Assembly: GCA_949297715.1 (NCBI GenBank)
Contig: CASFTJ010000009.1
Location: 1-56,805 of the forward strand
Direction of reading: 5' to 3'
Length of the DNA: 56,805 bases
Source: an uncultured bacterium
Lineage (GTDB): Bacteria; Cyanobacteriota; Vampirovibrionia; Gastranaerophilales; Gastranaerophilaceae
Shown here: positions 34,601-42,793 of the stretch, one piece after another
How the letters are laid out: every line of letters starts with the position of its first letter
Position numbering within the stretch: the stretch's first letter is position 1
Made by a program: the position numbers and the translations under genes
The notes under the pieces: generated by a model
What the model saw: only the letters and a program-made list of their open reading frames with translations
The model's database searches: none
Told to the model about the DNA's origin: nothing

Positions 34601-35233
34601 AAGTTAAAAGCAGAAAATCTTGAACTATTGCATGAACTTGCAGATAGTTTGAAGAAAGGTAAAATTGATAAACAAACAGCTTTATCCAAATATTTCGTGA
34701 AAACGGAAAAAAGTATTAATATTCAATCAGAAAAATTAAGTGCCGATGATGTCCAACTGGAAAAGGGCTACGTATTGGACAAAAAAACAAACAAGCCTGT
34801 AAAAGTTGATGTAGACAAAATTAAAGTTAATACCAATGAATATTTAAATACAGGAAGTATATCAATAGAAGATGAATTTGGCAATATTTTAGGCAATGTA
34901 ACTTTTGATGTAAGGAACAATAAATCAGGTGAGCCTTGTATTTATTTTGAAGGATTGGTGTCAAATGTTCAAGGAATAGGTGTTGGCACAAAATTAATTA
35001 AAGAACTGGAAAAAATAAGTAATGCTCATGGATTTGGCGGCAGACTGATTGCAACGGCAAGTCCGATGAAAGGGCTGAACGGCAAATTAACAAATATTGA
35101 GTTTTACTATAAACAAGGCTTCAAAGCTGTTTCTCCTGAAAAACATGTTATGATTGAGGAATATTTAAAACAAAATAAAGAAATACCGCTTGCGTTAAAT
35201 TTATTTACGGATATAGAATATATTCCAAATTAA
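31643..35233 (+). CDS. Giant multidomain protein with RelA/SpoT-like and GNAT domains
   Basis: 1196 residues. Residues 1-340 are helical and charged. ~350-400, 423-450 and around 520-535 hold hydrophobic Gly/Ala-rich segments. ~590-680 are an Ala/Thr/Glu/Pro/Lys linker of short repeats (PAKATET, PAKAGETTE). ~730-930 match a RelA/SpoT synthetase fold: RPKSTQSLYDKI, DAVGTRTEL, SGYTALQ, FEWQLRG and AECEHVPYDI correspond to the R-x-K...K, D-x2-G-x-R, GY, E-x-Q-x-R and EH-x2-Y landmarks. ~1045-1180 are a GNAT acetyltransferase with VQGIGVGTKLI. It could make or modify nucleotide alarmones, or be a secreted effector. No signal peptide is seen. A small gene follows after 27 bp. Confidence 0.75.
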   Translation: MTEVSKINAAIRAFLADNKELRSLPKSKILTIMVMQGVISHTDASEYLKNSAFDTGYASNIQVIPMWESDKKAFDESLSVLNATVMSARQKLSNQDNYDGFFARTFNRFKENFDLENKKSDSESEILRIEKEISELEKAESPEDFKAKFKKFRGVEFSAAKVKDCAQKAEIFNNAENIKGVIDGIKSNLTTTEFRNLNNGILQAFQALGIDDANQINEILKDIELTHKDDEAIKKFGGDFRFEKNYYGDYTLRATNTRGKDVTANTEQLKLIAEEMELRLNRAAASAMGIEISETATSKEIENLIDTKYSNLKTEYNKSFESAYGKRNIETLSDNYIMSQKQSAGYAQTTLDVVSIATMFMGSGLILKGASLISKGGAILRAATVATNAATKVIPAAIAVQVTRPVELTENLTSKEPDWKSYGMSVAEGAMWMALGMATGAVGDKARLFLGQKGLSQVAKNTGKSVTELIDLYKSGHKLPANLGKSLGLIENASKVSGMGAEFTADVIATYTIQASQDKDMTLMDYIGSANGALMGTVMHKTFANISDVEKVKTIQKGLLEANPNMSKEELEKASKALLDVHRIAEEKRAKETSPASETEAPAKATETAVPVKAAETTTSAKASEATEPLKETETSAPAKAGETTEPAKVAETATPAKATETTETAKVEASKEVPLTREALNAKGKKILVLNEEGEARARASAAEIHEKAVKAEAGIVNLMEKAGLGKSGVNMTHRPKSTQSLYDKIRNALTDIESPATFKDALKSVRDAVGTRTELGDFDYKKHPDIVEMYKKDPKKAIQMAAERQSEEYAAKVKEVIRLQAEDPNGAALGAINISNYMGKDGIPYFSEKQVAVLRDYAAQFGIELNVKNKLTKVRPSGYTALQMNFVTKDGFVFEWQLRGSKVNKFAECEHVPYDIREGKDVTGGNSLLKELYEPIQNAVKDLSPEKYDLYNEYLTAHYEHLRKQELGFESTPPKLEDFGLTDPKLKAENLELLHELADSLKKGKIDKQTALSKYFVKTEKSINIQSEKLSADDVQLEKGYVLDKKTNKPVKVDVDKIKVNTNEYLNTGSISIEDEFGNILGNVTFDVRNNKSGEPCIYFEGLVSNVQGIGVGTKLIKELEKISNAHGFGGRLIATASPMKGLNGKLTNIEFYYKQGFKAVSPEKHVMIEEYLKQNKEIPLALNLFTDIEYIPN

Positions 35234-35260
35234 TGTATAATAAAAAACGAGGATAGAATT

Positions 35261-35692
35261 ATGGAACGTATAAATTCTGCAAAATTGAATAAAATACACC
35301 AAACCGGAGCGAAAGTTAAAATGGAAAAGTTTGAAAATAAGATTTCTGCAATGATTAAAAATCTTAAAACCCGTGCTGAAAGAGAAGTTTGCGAGTACGG
35401 AAGTTTTAAAATAGTGAAAGAAAACTTAAAACCGCAGAATAAAGAAAGCTTGGTACAAGAATTAACTTTGCAGGTTACACCATTGCCAAGTATTTTGAAG
35501 GGTGAAGTCGAGAATTTTGAGAAGTTACGTTATTTGGAGCTTGTCGGGGAGGGCCCTAAAGGTCAGACTTCAAGCGTAATTTTAAAACGCGGAACTAAAG
35601 ACGATATTTTGGAGAAATTGGACGATAAGGAATTGATGTCCAAAATTCAAGAGAAAGTTGATGATTTTAATATAAGTTTTAGAGAAGATTAG
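35261..35692 (+). CDS. Hypothetical protein, possible partner of the RelA/SpoT-GNAT protein
   Basis: 143 residues, lysine/glutamate-rich, soluble, with a helical first third (KMEKFENKISAMIKNLKTRA) and a mixed alpha/beta remainder (YLELVGEGPKGQTSSVILKR). It begins 27 bp after the large gene with GAGGATAG upstream, so it is probably in the same transcript. Its small size and position would fit a chaperone or immunity-type partner, but nothing in the sequence proves that. I do not recognise the family. Confidence 0.5.
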   Translation: MERINSAKLNKIHQTGAKVKMEKFENKISAMIKNLKTRAEREVCEYGSFKIVKENLKPQNKESLVQELTLQVTPLPSILKGEVENFEKLRYLELVGEGPKGQTSSVILKRGTKDDILEKLDDKELMSKIQEKVDDFNISFRED

Positions 35693-35709
35693 ATTAAAAT
35701 TATTTGGTT

Positions 35710-36612
35710 ATGACGGATGAAGTTTTCGAAAAATTTTATAAACGTATAGAGCCTAATTTAAAGAGTTACGAGTTAATGAGAATAGGGTTTCTTATGCTCG
35801 TATTAATTTCAGACATTGTGATTGCAGCTGCAATAGTATACTGGTTTTATGAAAGTGTTTTGACATTGCTCAGTGCAAATCATATTAAAGTCATTTTTGT
35901 AATGGTAATTACCGGGAGCTTCATTTATTCTTATATAAAAAAAGAATTTGAGGTAAAAATAAAAGAAAGAATTATTGAAGATTTTATGGAGTGTTTTAGT
36001 GGTTTTGACTGGGAATGTTGGACATTAAACGATAGTCAAATTGATAGAAAAACTTTAAAATCTACAAAAATATTACCGAATTTTCAAGAGAACTATTCTG
36101 ATGACAATTTTGTCGGTACATATAAAGGAATTCCCGTAAAAATCAGTGAACAGACATTAAAGGTAGGGCAAGGAATTTACAAAACAAATGTATTCAATGG
36201 AATAGTAATAGAATATGATTTTAAAGACAGAGTTTTGTTCCCTGCAGAAATAATAGTCAAAGACAGCGGACTTTTTGCACCAAATGGATATGAAAAAGTT
36301 ATACTTGAAGATGCGGAATTTAACAGAATGTTTAATGTATATTCAAATAACCAAATAGAATGCCGTTATATTTTGACAGTGGGATTTATGGAGAAGTTAA
36401 AGGCATTAAAGATTTTGTTTGATGCAAAAAACATAGCACTTTCGTTTTTAGGAAATCATCTTTATATTGCGGTTGATATCGGAAAAGATTGTTTTAATAT
36501 TGCAAAGCTTAGCAGACGTACAGATGACAAGAAACTAATTGAAAAGATGTACAATCAATTTGATTTTATATTAAAAATAACGGATCTTTTACAATTAACG
36601 CGTAAAATTTAA
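35710..36612 (+). CDS. DUF3137-type membrane protein
   Basis: I start at the ATG at 35710; the in-frame TTG at 35704 is two codons upstream and has no better ribosome site. Two TM helices lie near the N-terminus (IGFLMLVLISDIVIAAAIVYWF and VIFVMVITGSFIYSYI). A large cytosolic domain follows with STKILPNFQENYSDDNFVGTY-like and KGIPVKISE sequence, the pattern I associate with DUF3137. Function of that family is unknown. It follows the RelA/SpoT-like protein and its small neighbour on the same strand. Confidence 0.65.
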   Translation: MTDEVFEKFYKRIEPNLKSYELMRIGFLMLVLISDIVIAAAIVYWFYESVLTLLSANHIKVIFVMVITGSFIYSYIKKEFEVKIKERIIEDFMECFSGFDWECWTLNDSQIDRKTLKSTKILPNFQENYSDDNFVGTYKGIPVKISEQTLKVGQGIYKTNVFNGIVIEYDFKDRVLFPAEIIVKDSGLFAPNGYEKVILEDAEFNRMFNVYSNNQIECRYILTVGFMEKLKALKILFDAKNIALSFLGNHLYIAVDIGKDCFNIAKLSRRTDDKKLIEKMYNQFDFILKITDLLQLTRKI

Positions 36613-36650
36613 TAATTGCCCCTTATGAAATGTCGTGATAGAATTTTTTT

Positions 36651-37187
36651 ATGGAAAAAGTTTTGTTGAAAATTGAACCGATGCAAAGGGATTACCTGGA
36701 TGATGTAATGGTAGTGGAAGAAAAAGCATACGGGCCTCATCATTGGTCAAAGGAATCTTTTTTTAATGAATTAAACAGTGAAATTGCGAAATATTATTGT
36801 GCATTTAATGAAAAGGGCGAGCTGGTTGGATATGCAGGCTGTTGGCAGATTTTGGAGGAAGCGCATATAACAAATATAGCGGTTTCGCCTGATTTTAGAC
36901 GCAAGCACATAGGCGAATCGCTTTTGATGGTTTTAATTGAATCTTGCCGCAAGTCAATGGTTAAATATATAACGCTGGAAGTCAGGGTATCAAACGAGCC
37001 TGCTATAAAATTGTATGAAAAATACGGTTTCAGATCTCTTGGAACACGAAAAGGCTACTATCAGGATAATGATGAAGATGCGTTAATAATGTGGACAGAA
37101 AACATATTTTACGATAAATTTAAGAGTATATACTCGCAAAATTTGAAGAATTTGAACGAAAAAACAGGGATTACATATATATTATGA
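36651..37187 (+). CDS. rimI: [Ribosomal protein S18]-alanine N-acetyltransferase, RimI-like
   Basis: 178 residues with a GNAT fold: the ITNIAVSPDFRRKHIGESLL motif A (acetyl-CoA pyrophosphate loop), LEVRVSNEPAIKLYEKYGF (motif B; the VRxSNxxAxxLY pattern is typical of RimI) and RKGYYQDNDEDALIMW near the end, including the expected C-terminal YY-x3-EDA-x2-M signature. It acetylates the N-terminus of ribosomal protein S18. The stop overlaps the bioY start by 4 bp (ATGA). Confidence 0.85.
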   Translation: MEKVLLKIEPMQRDYLDDVMVVEEKAYGPHHWSKESFFNELNSEIAKYYCAFNEKGELVGYAGCWQILEEAHITNIAVSPDFRRKHIGESLLMVLIESCRKSMVKYITLEVRVSNEPAIKLYEKYGFRSLGTRKGYYQDNDEDALIMWTENIFYDKFKSIYSQNLKNLNEKTGITYIL

Positions 37188-37846
37188 CAGAAGAAGCCGT
37201 ACAACCTCAAGTAAAAACAGCTGCAAATGTTAGATCAGGGCTAAAGTTTAGTTTAAGCAGTCTTGTATTAATAATTTTTTGTTCGTTTTTGCTTGTAGTA
37301 TCGACTTTTATTCAGCTTAACATAATTCATTTTGCAATCCCCTCAGAGCTTTTTTCTGGACACGAATTGAAGATACAGGATTACATTCATACCTTTAATC
37401 TTATACCTCAGGTTCCTGCCGTAATGTTTATAGCGGCACTTTTGGGAAGAAAATTCGGTCTTGCAAGTGTATTAATTTATATCCTGACAGGGCTTTTTAT
37501 TTTACCGGTGTTTGCGCTTGGCGGAGGCTGGAGATATATTGGAGAATATGGATTTGGGTATATTTTAGCATATATTCCTGCGGTATTTTTGACAGGAACT
37601 ATTTTAAAATCCGGGTTTACTTATAAAAATGCCGGGAAAGCTGTTTTTGTCGGAATTTTTACAATTCATATAATCGGAATACTTTATATGCTTTTGGTTG
37701 CGGGAATTAAGCACGAAGGCTTAATGTTTATTACAGGCTGGATTTTGGCACAAAGCGGAGTAAAAATTATTTATGATTTTATATTCAGTTATCTTCTTGT
37801 GCTTGCGGCAAAATATCTAAGACTTATTCTCTGGCTTTATATGTAA
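37184..37846 (+). CDS. bioY: BioY-family biotin transporter S component
   Basis: 220 residues with five to six TM helices. The BioY core is visible in IPQVPAVMFIAALLGRKFGL, TGLFILPVFALGGGWRYIG and EYGFGYILAYIPAVF, corresponding to the conserved GLPVFAGG...GPTxGYLxGF region that lines the biotin site. It acts in the membrane as the substrate-binding subunit of an ECF transporter, or alone. The ECF ATPases are not nearby. It is translationally coupled to rimI. Confidence 0.82.
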   Translation: MTEEAVQPQVKTAANVRSGLKFSLSSLVLIIFCSFLLVVSTFIQLNIIHFAIPSELFSGHELKIQDYIHTFNLIPQVPAVMFIAALLGRKFGLASVLIYILTGLFILPVFALGGGWRYIGEYGFGYILAYIPAVFLTGTILKSGFTYKNAGKAVFVGIFTIHIIGILYMLLVAGIKHEGLMFITGWILAQSGVKIIYDFIFSYLLVLAAKYLRLILWLYM

Positions 37847-37847
37847 G

Positions 37848-39173
37848 TTATTTGCTTAAATATTTGATTAATCTTGAAATATCCTTATTCCAAAGCCCGT
37901 TCCAGTTTCGCAGGATTATATCTGCAGGACAAAGCCCTTCAAGGGTAAGTGCTTTTATAGGCTCTAAAAATTTTTCTTCTTTTGTATCCATTTCGATAAG
38001 GGACTTTTCTGCAATATAGAGAATTTCTTTTGCAATATTAGAGATTTTAGTTCCGGAAATTTCGCTGTCAAGAGCGTTTTTGGGAACATTGTATCTTAAT
38101 TCCGCAAAATCTTCGTAAGTGAATTTAGCGAAAAGCTTATCAATTTCATCCATTGCAGATTTGTTGTATAAAATTCCTTTATAAATTGCAAGAACGGCAT
38201 AAATCAAATTTTTTCCGGCGCAGTCGTGATTGCGGATTTCAATAAAGTTTCTGAGGCGAACTTCAGGGAAATAAAGGTTTGCGTGAAGATTAAAGTCATC
38301 AATTTCCGCATCAAAATCTCCAAATCCTTTTTGCATAAATTCTTCAAAATTAATTTTTCCCTTAAGCGGAATCGGAGCGCCGTTTCGGTTAATAAAAATC
38401 ATCGGGCTTTTGAGAACATTATCAACGTATTTTTCAAAAGAAAAATCACCCTCCATTTTTCCGCAGAAACCGCAGCGATCGTTGTCAGTGTTAAGCCAGC
38501 TTAAGGCACGGAAAGTCTTATACCCTGTTTCGACTCCGCCTCGAATTGGAGAATTTGCAAACATAGCTGTCATAAAAGGGGAGAGCTTGTTTGCGATGTT
38601 GAATTTTCTTATGGCGTCTTCTTCATCTGTGAAGTCGAATGCGCCTTGTATTCCGGCGGTTTCTCTCATCATAACGTCCGATAAAATTCCCCAGAGATAT
38701 CCCGCCATAATTTTGTAGCGTTTTTTAGGAATTAGCCGGATATTTTTGTGTGTAGAAAGCGGTGAAACCCCGTATTCAAGAAGGTTAATCCCGAATTTTT
38801 CAAAGATGGGTTCCATTTTTTTGTTGAGTGAATCTATTTTATTTTTCAAATCAAAAATTGTTTTTTCGGGTTTAACGCTCAATTCAACCTGACATCCTGG
38901 CTCAAGTGTAATTGTGTCATGGTTTTGTTTTAATCCGATAATGCTGTAGTCGTCAGTTATATAATCCCAGTTTTCTTTTTTAGCGAAGGTTCTTAAAAAA
39001 TCACAAATCCCGAAATCTCCGTCATACGGAACAGCCGTGTTAGTTAATTTTGAAATCGGAAGCCTTTCGTATTCAATTCCGACATTCAGATCGCGGGAAG
39101 TTTTGCATCCGGATGTAAAAAGTTTTAGGATATCACTTTTTTCCAGTTTTTGTTTAGTTTGTAAATTACTCAA
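37848..39173 (-). CDS. Glutamate-cysteine ligase, GCS2 type
   Basis: The start is taken as the TTG at 39173, preceded by GGAGG, giving 441 residues. A longer frame reaching 39503 would run antisense through the start of rsmA and is unlikely. GCS2 features include DLNVGIEYERLPI near the N-terminus, MRETAGIQGAFDFTDEEDAI and the substrate region SPFMTAMFANSP followed by RGG, then HDCAGKNLIYAVLAIYKGIL. The reaction joins glutamate to cysteine, as in glutathione or related thiol synthesis. A glutathione synthetase is not in the window, so the product may be gamma-glutamylcysteine itself. Confidence 0.85.
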   Translation of the reverse strand: MSNLQTKQKLEKSDILKLFTSGCKTSRDLNVGIEYERLPISKLTNTAVPYDGDFGICDFLRTFAKKENWDYITDDYSIIGLKQNHDTITLEPGCQVELSVKPEKTIFDLKNKIDSLNKKMEPIFEKFGINLLEYGVSPLSTHKNIRLIPKKRYKIMAGYLWGILSDVMMRETAGIQGAFDFTDEEDAIRKFNIANKLSPFMTAMFANSPIRGGVETGYKTFRALSWLNTDNDRCGFCGKMEGDFSFEKYVDNVLKSPMIFINRNGAPIPLKGKINFEEFMQKGFGDFDAEIDDFNLHANLYFPEVRLRNFIEIRNHDCAGKNLIYAVLAIYKGILYNKSAMDEIDKLFAKFTYEDFAELRYNVPKNALDSEISGTKISNIAKEILYIAEKSLIEMDTKEEKFLEPIKALTLEGLCPADIILRNWNGLWNKDISRLIKYLSK

Positions 39174-39272
39174 GGCTGCCTCCGTTAAAAAATATAATAC
39201 TATAACCATTGTTAAAATATCAAATATAATATTAATAAACATTAGCCTGTCTGTGGTATTATAATAGTCAAG

Positions 39273-40133
39273 ATGAACTATTTTGAACGTGCAAAATTTT
39301 TTAAGACTAAAAAACGCCTCGGGCAGAACTTTTTGATAAATCCCGATGTGATTTCTGCAATAATTGAAAAGGCTGAAATTTCGCCTGAAGATACTGTTAT
39401 TGAAATCGGCCCCGGAGTCGGGTTTGTGACAGAGCAGCTTGTAAAATATGCCAAAAAAGTTATTGCAATAGAGCTTGATGAGGAGGCGGTTAAGGAACTT
39501 CAAAAATTGGATTCTCCGAATTTAGAGATTATTCATAAAGATATTTTGAAAACGGATTTTTCTGAGTTGACGGATGAGAAGGTTAAAATTGTTGCAAACA
39601 TTCCTTATTACATAACAAGCCCGATAATAGCGCATTTGCTTGGTGAAGTTGATGATTTAAACAATAAAAACCGAAATCTGATAAAAGATATAATATTGAT
39701 GGTTCAAGAAGAAGTTGCCCTAAGGATGGCGGCTGATGAAAATTCACCGTCAAAACAATACGGGTTATTGACAATTTTGTCACAGTTTTGGGCAGATGTT
39801 GAGGTTTTCAAAAAAGTCGGCAGAAAATCATTTTATCCTGCCCCGAAGGTTAATTCAGCACTTGTAAAACTTGTTGTAAGAGAACAGCCGAAACTTGAAT
39901 TGAGCGATTATAAACATTTTAGAAAAACAGTTAAAGCGGCGTTTTCACAGAGAAGAAAAAATATTAAAAACTGCCTGCTTCACGGCGGATTTTTAAAGGA
40001 AAATGTGCAAAAGTCGCTTGCGGCACTCAATATTGATGAAAACATCAGAGGAGAAAAACTTTCAATTGAAACTTTCGGGAAATTATCAGAGGAGCTTTTA
40101 AAGAATGAAAATCCAGTGTCCAGCAAAGATTAA
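39273..40133 (+). CDS. rsmA: 16S rRNA (adenine1518/1519-N6)-dimethyltransferase
   Basis: RsmA (KsgA) dimethylates the two adenines of the 16S 3'-terminal hairpin. The 286-residue protein has FKTKKRLGQNFLINPDVI, the SAM motif VIEIGPGVGFVTEQL, the catalytic VANIPYYITSPII (NLPY-like) and the C-terminal FSQRRKNIKNCL. All are intact and length is normal. It overlaps ispE by 29 bp, a common rsmA-ispE arrangement, and diverges from the GCS2 ligase gene. Confidence 0.97.
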   Translation: MNYFERAKFFKTKKRLGQNFLINPDVISAIIEKAEISPEDTVIEIGPGVGFVTEQLVKYAKKVIAIELDEEAVKELQKLDSPNLEIIHKDILKTDFSELTDEKVKIVANIPYYITSPIIAHLLGEVDDLNNKNRNLIKDIILMVQEEVALRMAADENSPSKQYGLLTILSQFWADVEVFKKVGRKSFYPAPKVNSALVKLVVREQPKLELSDYKHFRKTVKAAFSQRRKNIKNCLLHGGFLKENVQKSLAALNIDENIRGEKLSIETFGKLSEELLKNENPVSSKD

Positions 40134-40893
40134 CCTGACTTTAAAAGTAACTTCCAAACGTCCTGACGGTTTTCATAATATAGAAAGTGTTATGCAGACG
40201 ATAGGTTTGTATGATTATTTGACGCTTGAGGCAGAGCCTTCAAAGAAGTTTGAAATTAATTTGAGCGGAACAAGTGATGAAATTCCTTATAACGAGAAAA
40301 ATTTGGTCTATAAAGCCATAATGCTTTTTATTGAAAGAGTAAATCTTTCTCCGCATAAGATTTCGGTTTATATTGAAAAAAATATTCCGGTATCGGCGGG
40401 GCTTGCGGGCGGAAGTACGAATGCCGCAGGGATTTTAAAGGGTTTAAACAGTTATTTTAACAATCCTCTATCTCAAGATGAGCTTCACAAATTATGTGCA
40501 AAACTTGGTTCGGATTTAAATTTTTGTCTGGAGGGCGGAAGACAGCTTGCAACAGGCAGAGGTGAAATTCTTGAAGTTTTGCCGTTTGAGGAGTTTGAAG
40601 TTTCTGTAATAAAACCTTTGGGGCTTGGGATTAGTGCAAAAGAAGCTTATACAAAGTTTTCGCTTAAAAAAAACGCAAACGAAGCCGGACGTGAAAATTT
40701 TAAAAATGATTTAGAATGGGCGGTTATTGATGATTATGAAGAACTTCAAAAAATAAAATCACTTTACCCGAATTCAATGATGTCAGGATCAGGCTCCTCT
40801 TATTTTTTAATCGGCGGGGATTTTGAAGAAATGGACGGTTATTTTATAAAAAACGGTCTAAAAACCGTTCCGTTCGGGGTTAAGGTTTTATAA
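40105..40893 (+). CDS. ispE: 4-diphosphocytidyl-2-C-methyl-D-erythritol kinase
   Basis: IspE phosphorylates CDP-methylerythritol in the MEP pathway. The protein is a GHMP kinase: CPAKINLTLKVTSKRPDGFH at the N-terminus, the ATP loop IPVSAGLAGGSTNAAGIL, and the C-terminal MMSGSGSSYFLIG. The 262-residue length is normal. The first codons overlap rsmA, showing coupling. dxr of the same pathway is elsewhere in the window. Confidence 0.97.
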   Translation: MKIQCPAKINLTLKVTSKRPDGFHNIESVMQTIGLYDYLTLEAEPSKKFEINLSGTSDEIPYNEKNLVYKAIMLFIERVNLSPHKISVYIEKNIPVSAGLAGGSTNAAGILKGLNSYFNNPLSQDELHKLCAKLGSDLNFCLEGGRQLATGRGEILEVLPFEEFEVSVIKPLGLGISAKEAYTKFSLKKNANEAGRENFKNDLEWAVIDDYEELQKIKSLYPNSMMSGSGSSYFLIGGDFEEMDGYFIKNGLKTVPFGVKVL

Positions 40894-41039
40894 AACAAGT
40901 GTTTAAAATATGTTTTGGTGTATTTATACAAGTAAATACTTTTTGCAATTTTACTTAAAAATTTGAAAATTCGGACTTTAAGTTTTCTTAAAAATCGGGT
41001 ATTATATAATAAGAAGAGATTTTTTGAGAAGGAATAAGA

Positions 41040-41849
41040 ATGATGAAATCTGTAAAAGAAGTTTCAATAGAATCAAAAATACAACGAAGATTAGAAAAAA
41101 GCCCCAAATGTCTTGAGTTAGTAAATTATTTGTTTGCAGATGAAGAATTGCAGGAGATGCAGGATTATGCAAACACTGTTTCGATAAAGCGCTTAGGATA
41201 TAATGATCACGGCCCTGTTCATATGAGGCAGGTTGTCGGAAATGCCATAAAAATGCTGAATATTCTTCACGACAGCAACATAAAAACTTCACTTGAGGCC
41301 GAAGAAACAGGAACTTTTGAAGACAGCATGTGTGCGGTAATTTTGGCTGGTTTAATGCATGATTTAGGAATGATGATAGGACGTCAGGGGCATGAAGATA
41401 TGTCTGCAATTCTGGCACAGCCGTTGATTGAAAGAGCATTAAAACACATTTTTCCTGATAATCTTCATAAAAGAGTAATTATAAAATCACTTGCGACCGA
41501 AGCGATTATCGGGCATATGTCGACCACTAAAATCCACTCAATAGAAGCAGGAATAATCCTAATTGCAGACGGCTGCGATATGACAAAAGGCAGAGCAAGA
41601 ATTCCGATGTCTATAAACAAAACCCCGCGCGTCGGCGATATTCATAAGTATTCGGCAAATGCCATAAACCGTATCGGGATTCACCATGGTGAAAGAAAAC
41701 CTATAAAGATTGATGTTGAAATGTCGGGTGATGTCGGGTTTTTCCAAGTGGAAGAAGTTTTGCTGACTAAAATTGACTCAAGTCCTGCGAAACAATACGT
41801 AGAGCTTTACGCAGGTGTCGAAGGTCAAGAACGCAAGTGCTATTTATGA
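41040..41849 (+). CDS. HD-domain phosphohydrolase-like protein
   Basis: 269 residues. The metal-binding HD motif set is visible: NDHGPVHMRQV (first His), AGLMHDLGMMIGR (the HD pair), a GHMSTTKI segment and ADGCDMTKGRARIP with the final Asp. Such proteins hydrolyse phosphate esters, often nucleotides or cyclic nucleotides; the substrate is unknown. The start follows AGAAGGAA; two successive ATG codons (41040, 41043) are possible. It converges on ybaK with a 6-bp 3' overlap. Confidence 0.8.
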   Translation: MMKSVKEVSIESKIQRRLEKSPKCLELVNYLFADEELQEMQDYANTVSIKRLGYNDHGPVHMRQVVGNAIKMLNILHDSNIKTSLEAEETGTFEDSMCAVILAGLMHDLGMMIGRQGHEDMSAILAQPLIERALKHIFPDNLHKRVIIKSLATEAIIGHMSTTKIHSIEAGIILIADGCDMTKGRARIPMSINKTPRVGDIHKYSANAINRIGIHHGERKPIKIDVEMSGDVGFFQVEEVLLTKIDSSPAKQYVELYAGVEGQERKCYL

Positions 41850-42317
41850 TGCGGTAAGTTCTGCAGTTTCAATTTTTATAACTTTTTTGAGATCTTCAAG
41901 GCTAAGTTCAACCTGATAACCGATTTTGCCTGCGCTGAAAATTATAGAGCTGAAATTTTCGGCGGATTTGTCAATTGTTGTCGGGAAAAACTTTTTCATC
42001 CCGATAGGTGAACAGCCTCCGTGAATGTAGCCTGTCAGCGGCAAAAGCTCTTTTGATTTAAGCATTTCTATTGATTTTTCGCCAACTGCGTGGGCTGCTT
42101 TTTTTAAGTCCAATTCTTCGGCGACAGGGAGCATAAAAACATAATATTTTTTAGATTTTGAAACAGTTACAAGTGTTTTAAACACTTGTGCGGGATTTTG
42201 ATTAAGTATGGCTGCAACTTCAACTCCGCTTATGGCATCAGTGTCTGAGTAAGTATAATGTTTGTAATTTATTTTTAATTTATCAAGCATTCGCATTACG
42301 TTTGTTTTAAATTCCAT
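41844..42317 (-). CDS. ybaK: Cys-tRNA(Pro)/Cys-tRNA(Cys) deacylase, YbaK/EbsC family
   Basis: 157 residues of the YbaK fold: VFKTLVTVSKSKKYYVFMLP containing the catalytic Lys region, and the loop TGYIHGGCSPIGMKKFFP, which matches the family GGxSPxG signature. The enzyme removes mischarged cysteine from tRNA(Pro). Length is typical for the stand-alone family. Confidence 0.92.
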   Translation of the reverse strand: MEFKTNVMRMLDKLKINYKHYTYSDTDAISGVEVAAILNQNPAQVFKTLVTVSKSKKYYVFMLPVAEELDLKKAAHAVGEKSIEMLKSKELLPLTGYIHGGCSPIGMKKFFPTTIDKSAENFSSIIFSAGKIGYQVELSLEDLKKVIKIETAELTAS

Positions 42318-42335
42318 AAAACCTCTAAAAAATTT

Positions 42336-42689
42336 TTATTCTTTTTCAACTTGTCTTCTTAACCATTCCATAATAATTTCAACCAAATATTCTTGTTGTT
42401 CTTGGGTTAGGGGAACGTTTTTGGGAAATTTGTGCCATTTGTTAATACAGCCTCGGCAGCAGCAGGCGGTTGCATGTTGGGCGGTAAAAACCGGATGTCC
42501 CTTTGTTGGTGTTTGTTTGCCGTCGTTTGTCGGGTTTGCAGGCGCAATTCGCTTTGATATAAAATCTCGTGCGTGATTTTTGATTGTGTCAAAACCCTTT
42601 GAGAGCAGATATTCTCTATCTTTTTCTTTTAGCTTAAATCGGCTTCTGAATTCGGATTTCTTTAGTTTTTCGAAAATTTCGTCGTACAT
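42336..42689 (-). CDS. DUF4186 protein
   Basis: The 117-residue protein contains GHPVFTAQHATACCCRGCIN followed by KWH, the Cys/His-rich core of DUF4186, and a C-terminal helix (LVEIIMEWLRRQ). The cysteines may bind a metal. The function of the family is unknown. It lies 18 bp upstream of ybaK on the same strand, so the two are probably one transcript. Confidence 0.85.
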   Translation of the reverse strand: MYDEIFEKLKKSEFRSRFKLKEKDREYLLSKGFDTIKNHARDFISKRIAPANPTNDGKQTPTKGHPVFTAQHATACCCRGCINKWHKFPKNVPLTQEQQEYLVEIIMEWLRRQVEKE

Positions 42690-42793
42690 AATTTCAGGTT
42701 AGCATAAAATTTGTAAAAAAAATTAAATATAATCGCAAAAAATATTTTTATCAGGTTTAATTTTGATATATATTGTTTAAAGGAAGGATATCA

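Noticed and set aside
39174-39503. Upstream extension of the glutamate-cysteine ligase gene by 110 codons
   Set aside because: It is antisense to the rsmA start, gives unlikely Cys/aromatic-rich sequence, and a TTG with GGAGG at 39173 matches the family N-terminus.
41002-41439. Open frame on the minus strand across the HD-domain gene
   Set aside because: It is a shadow of the plus-strand gene, which has clear metal-binding motifs and SD.
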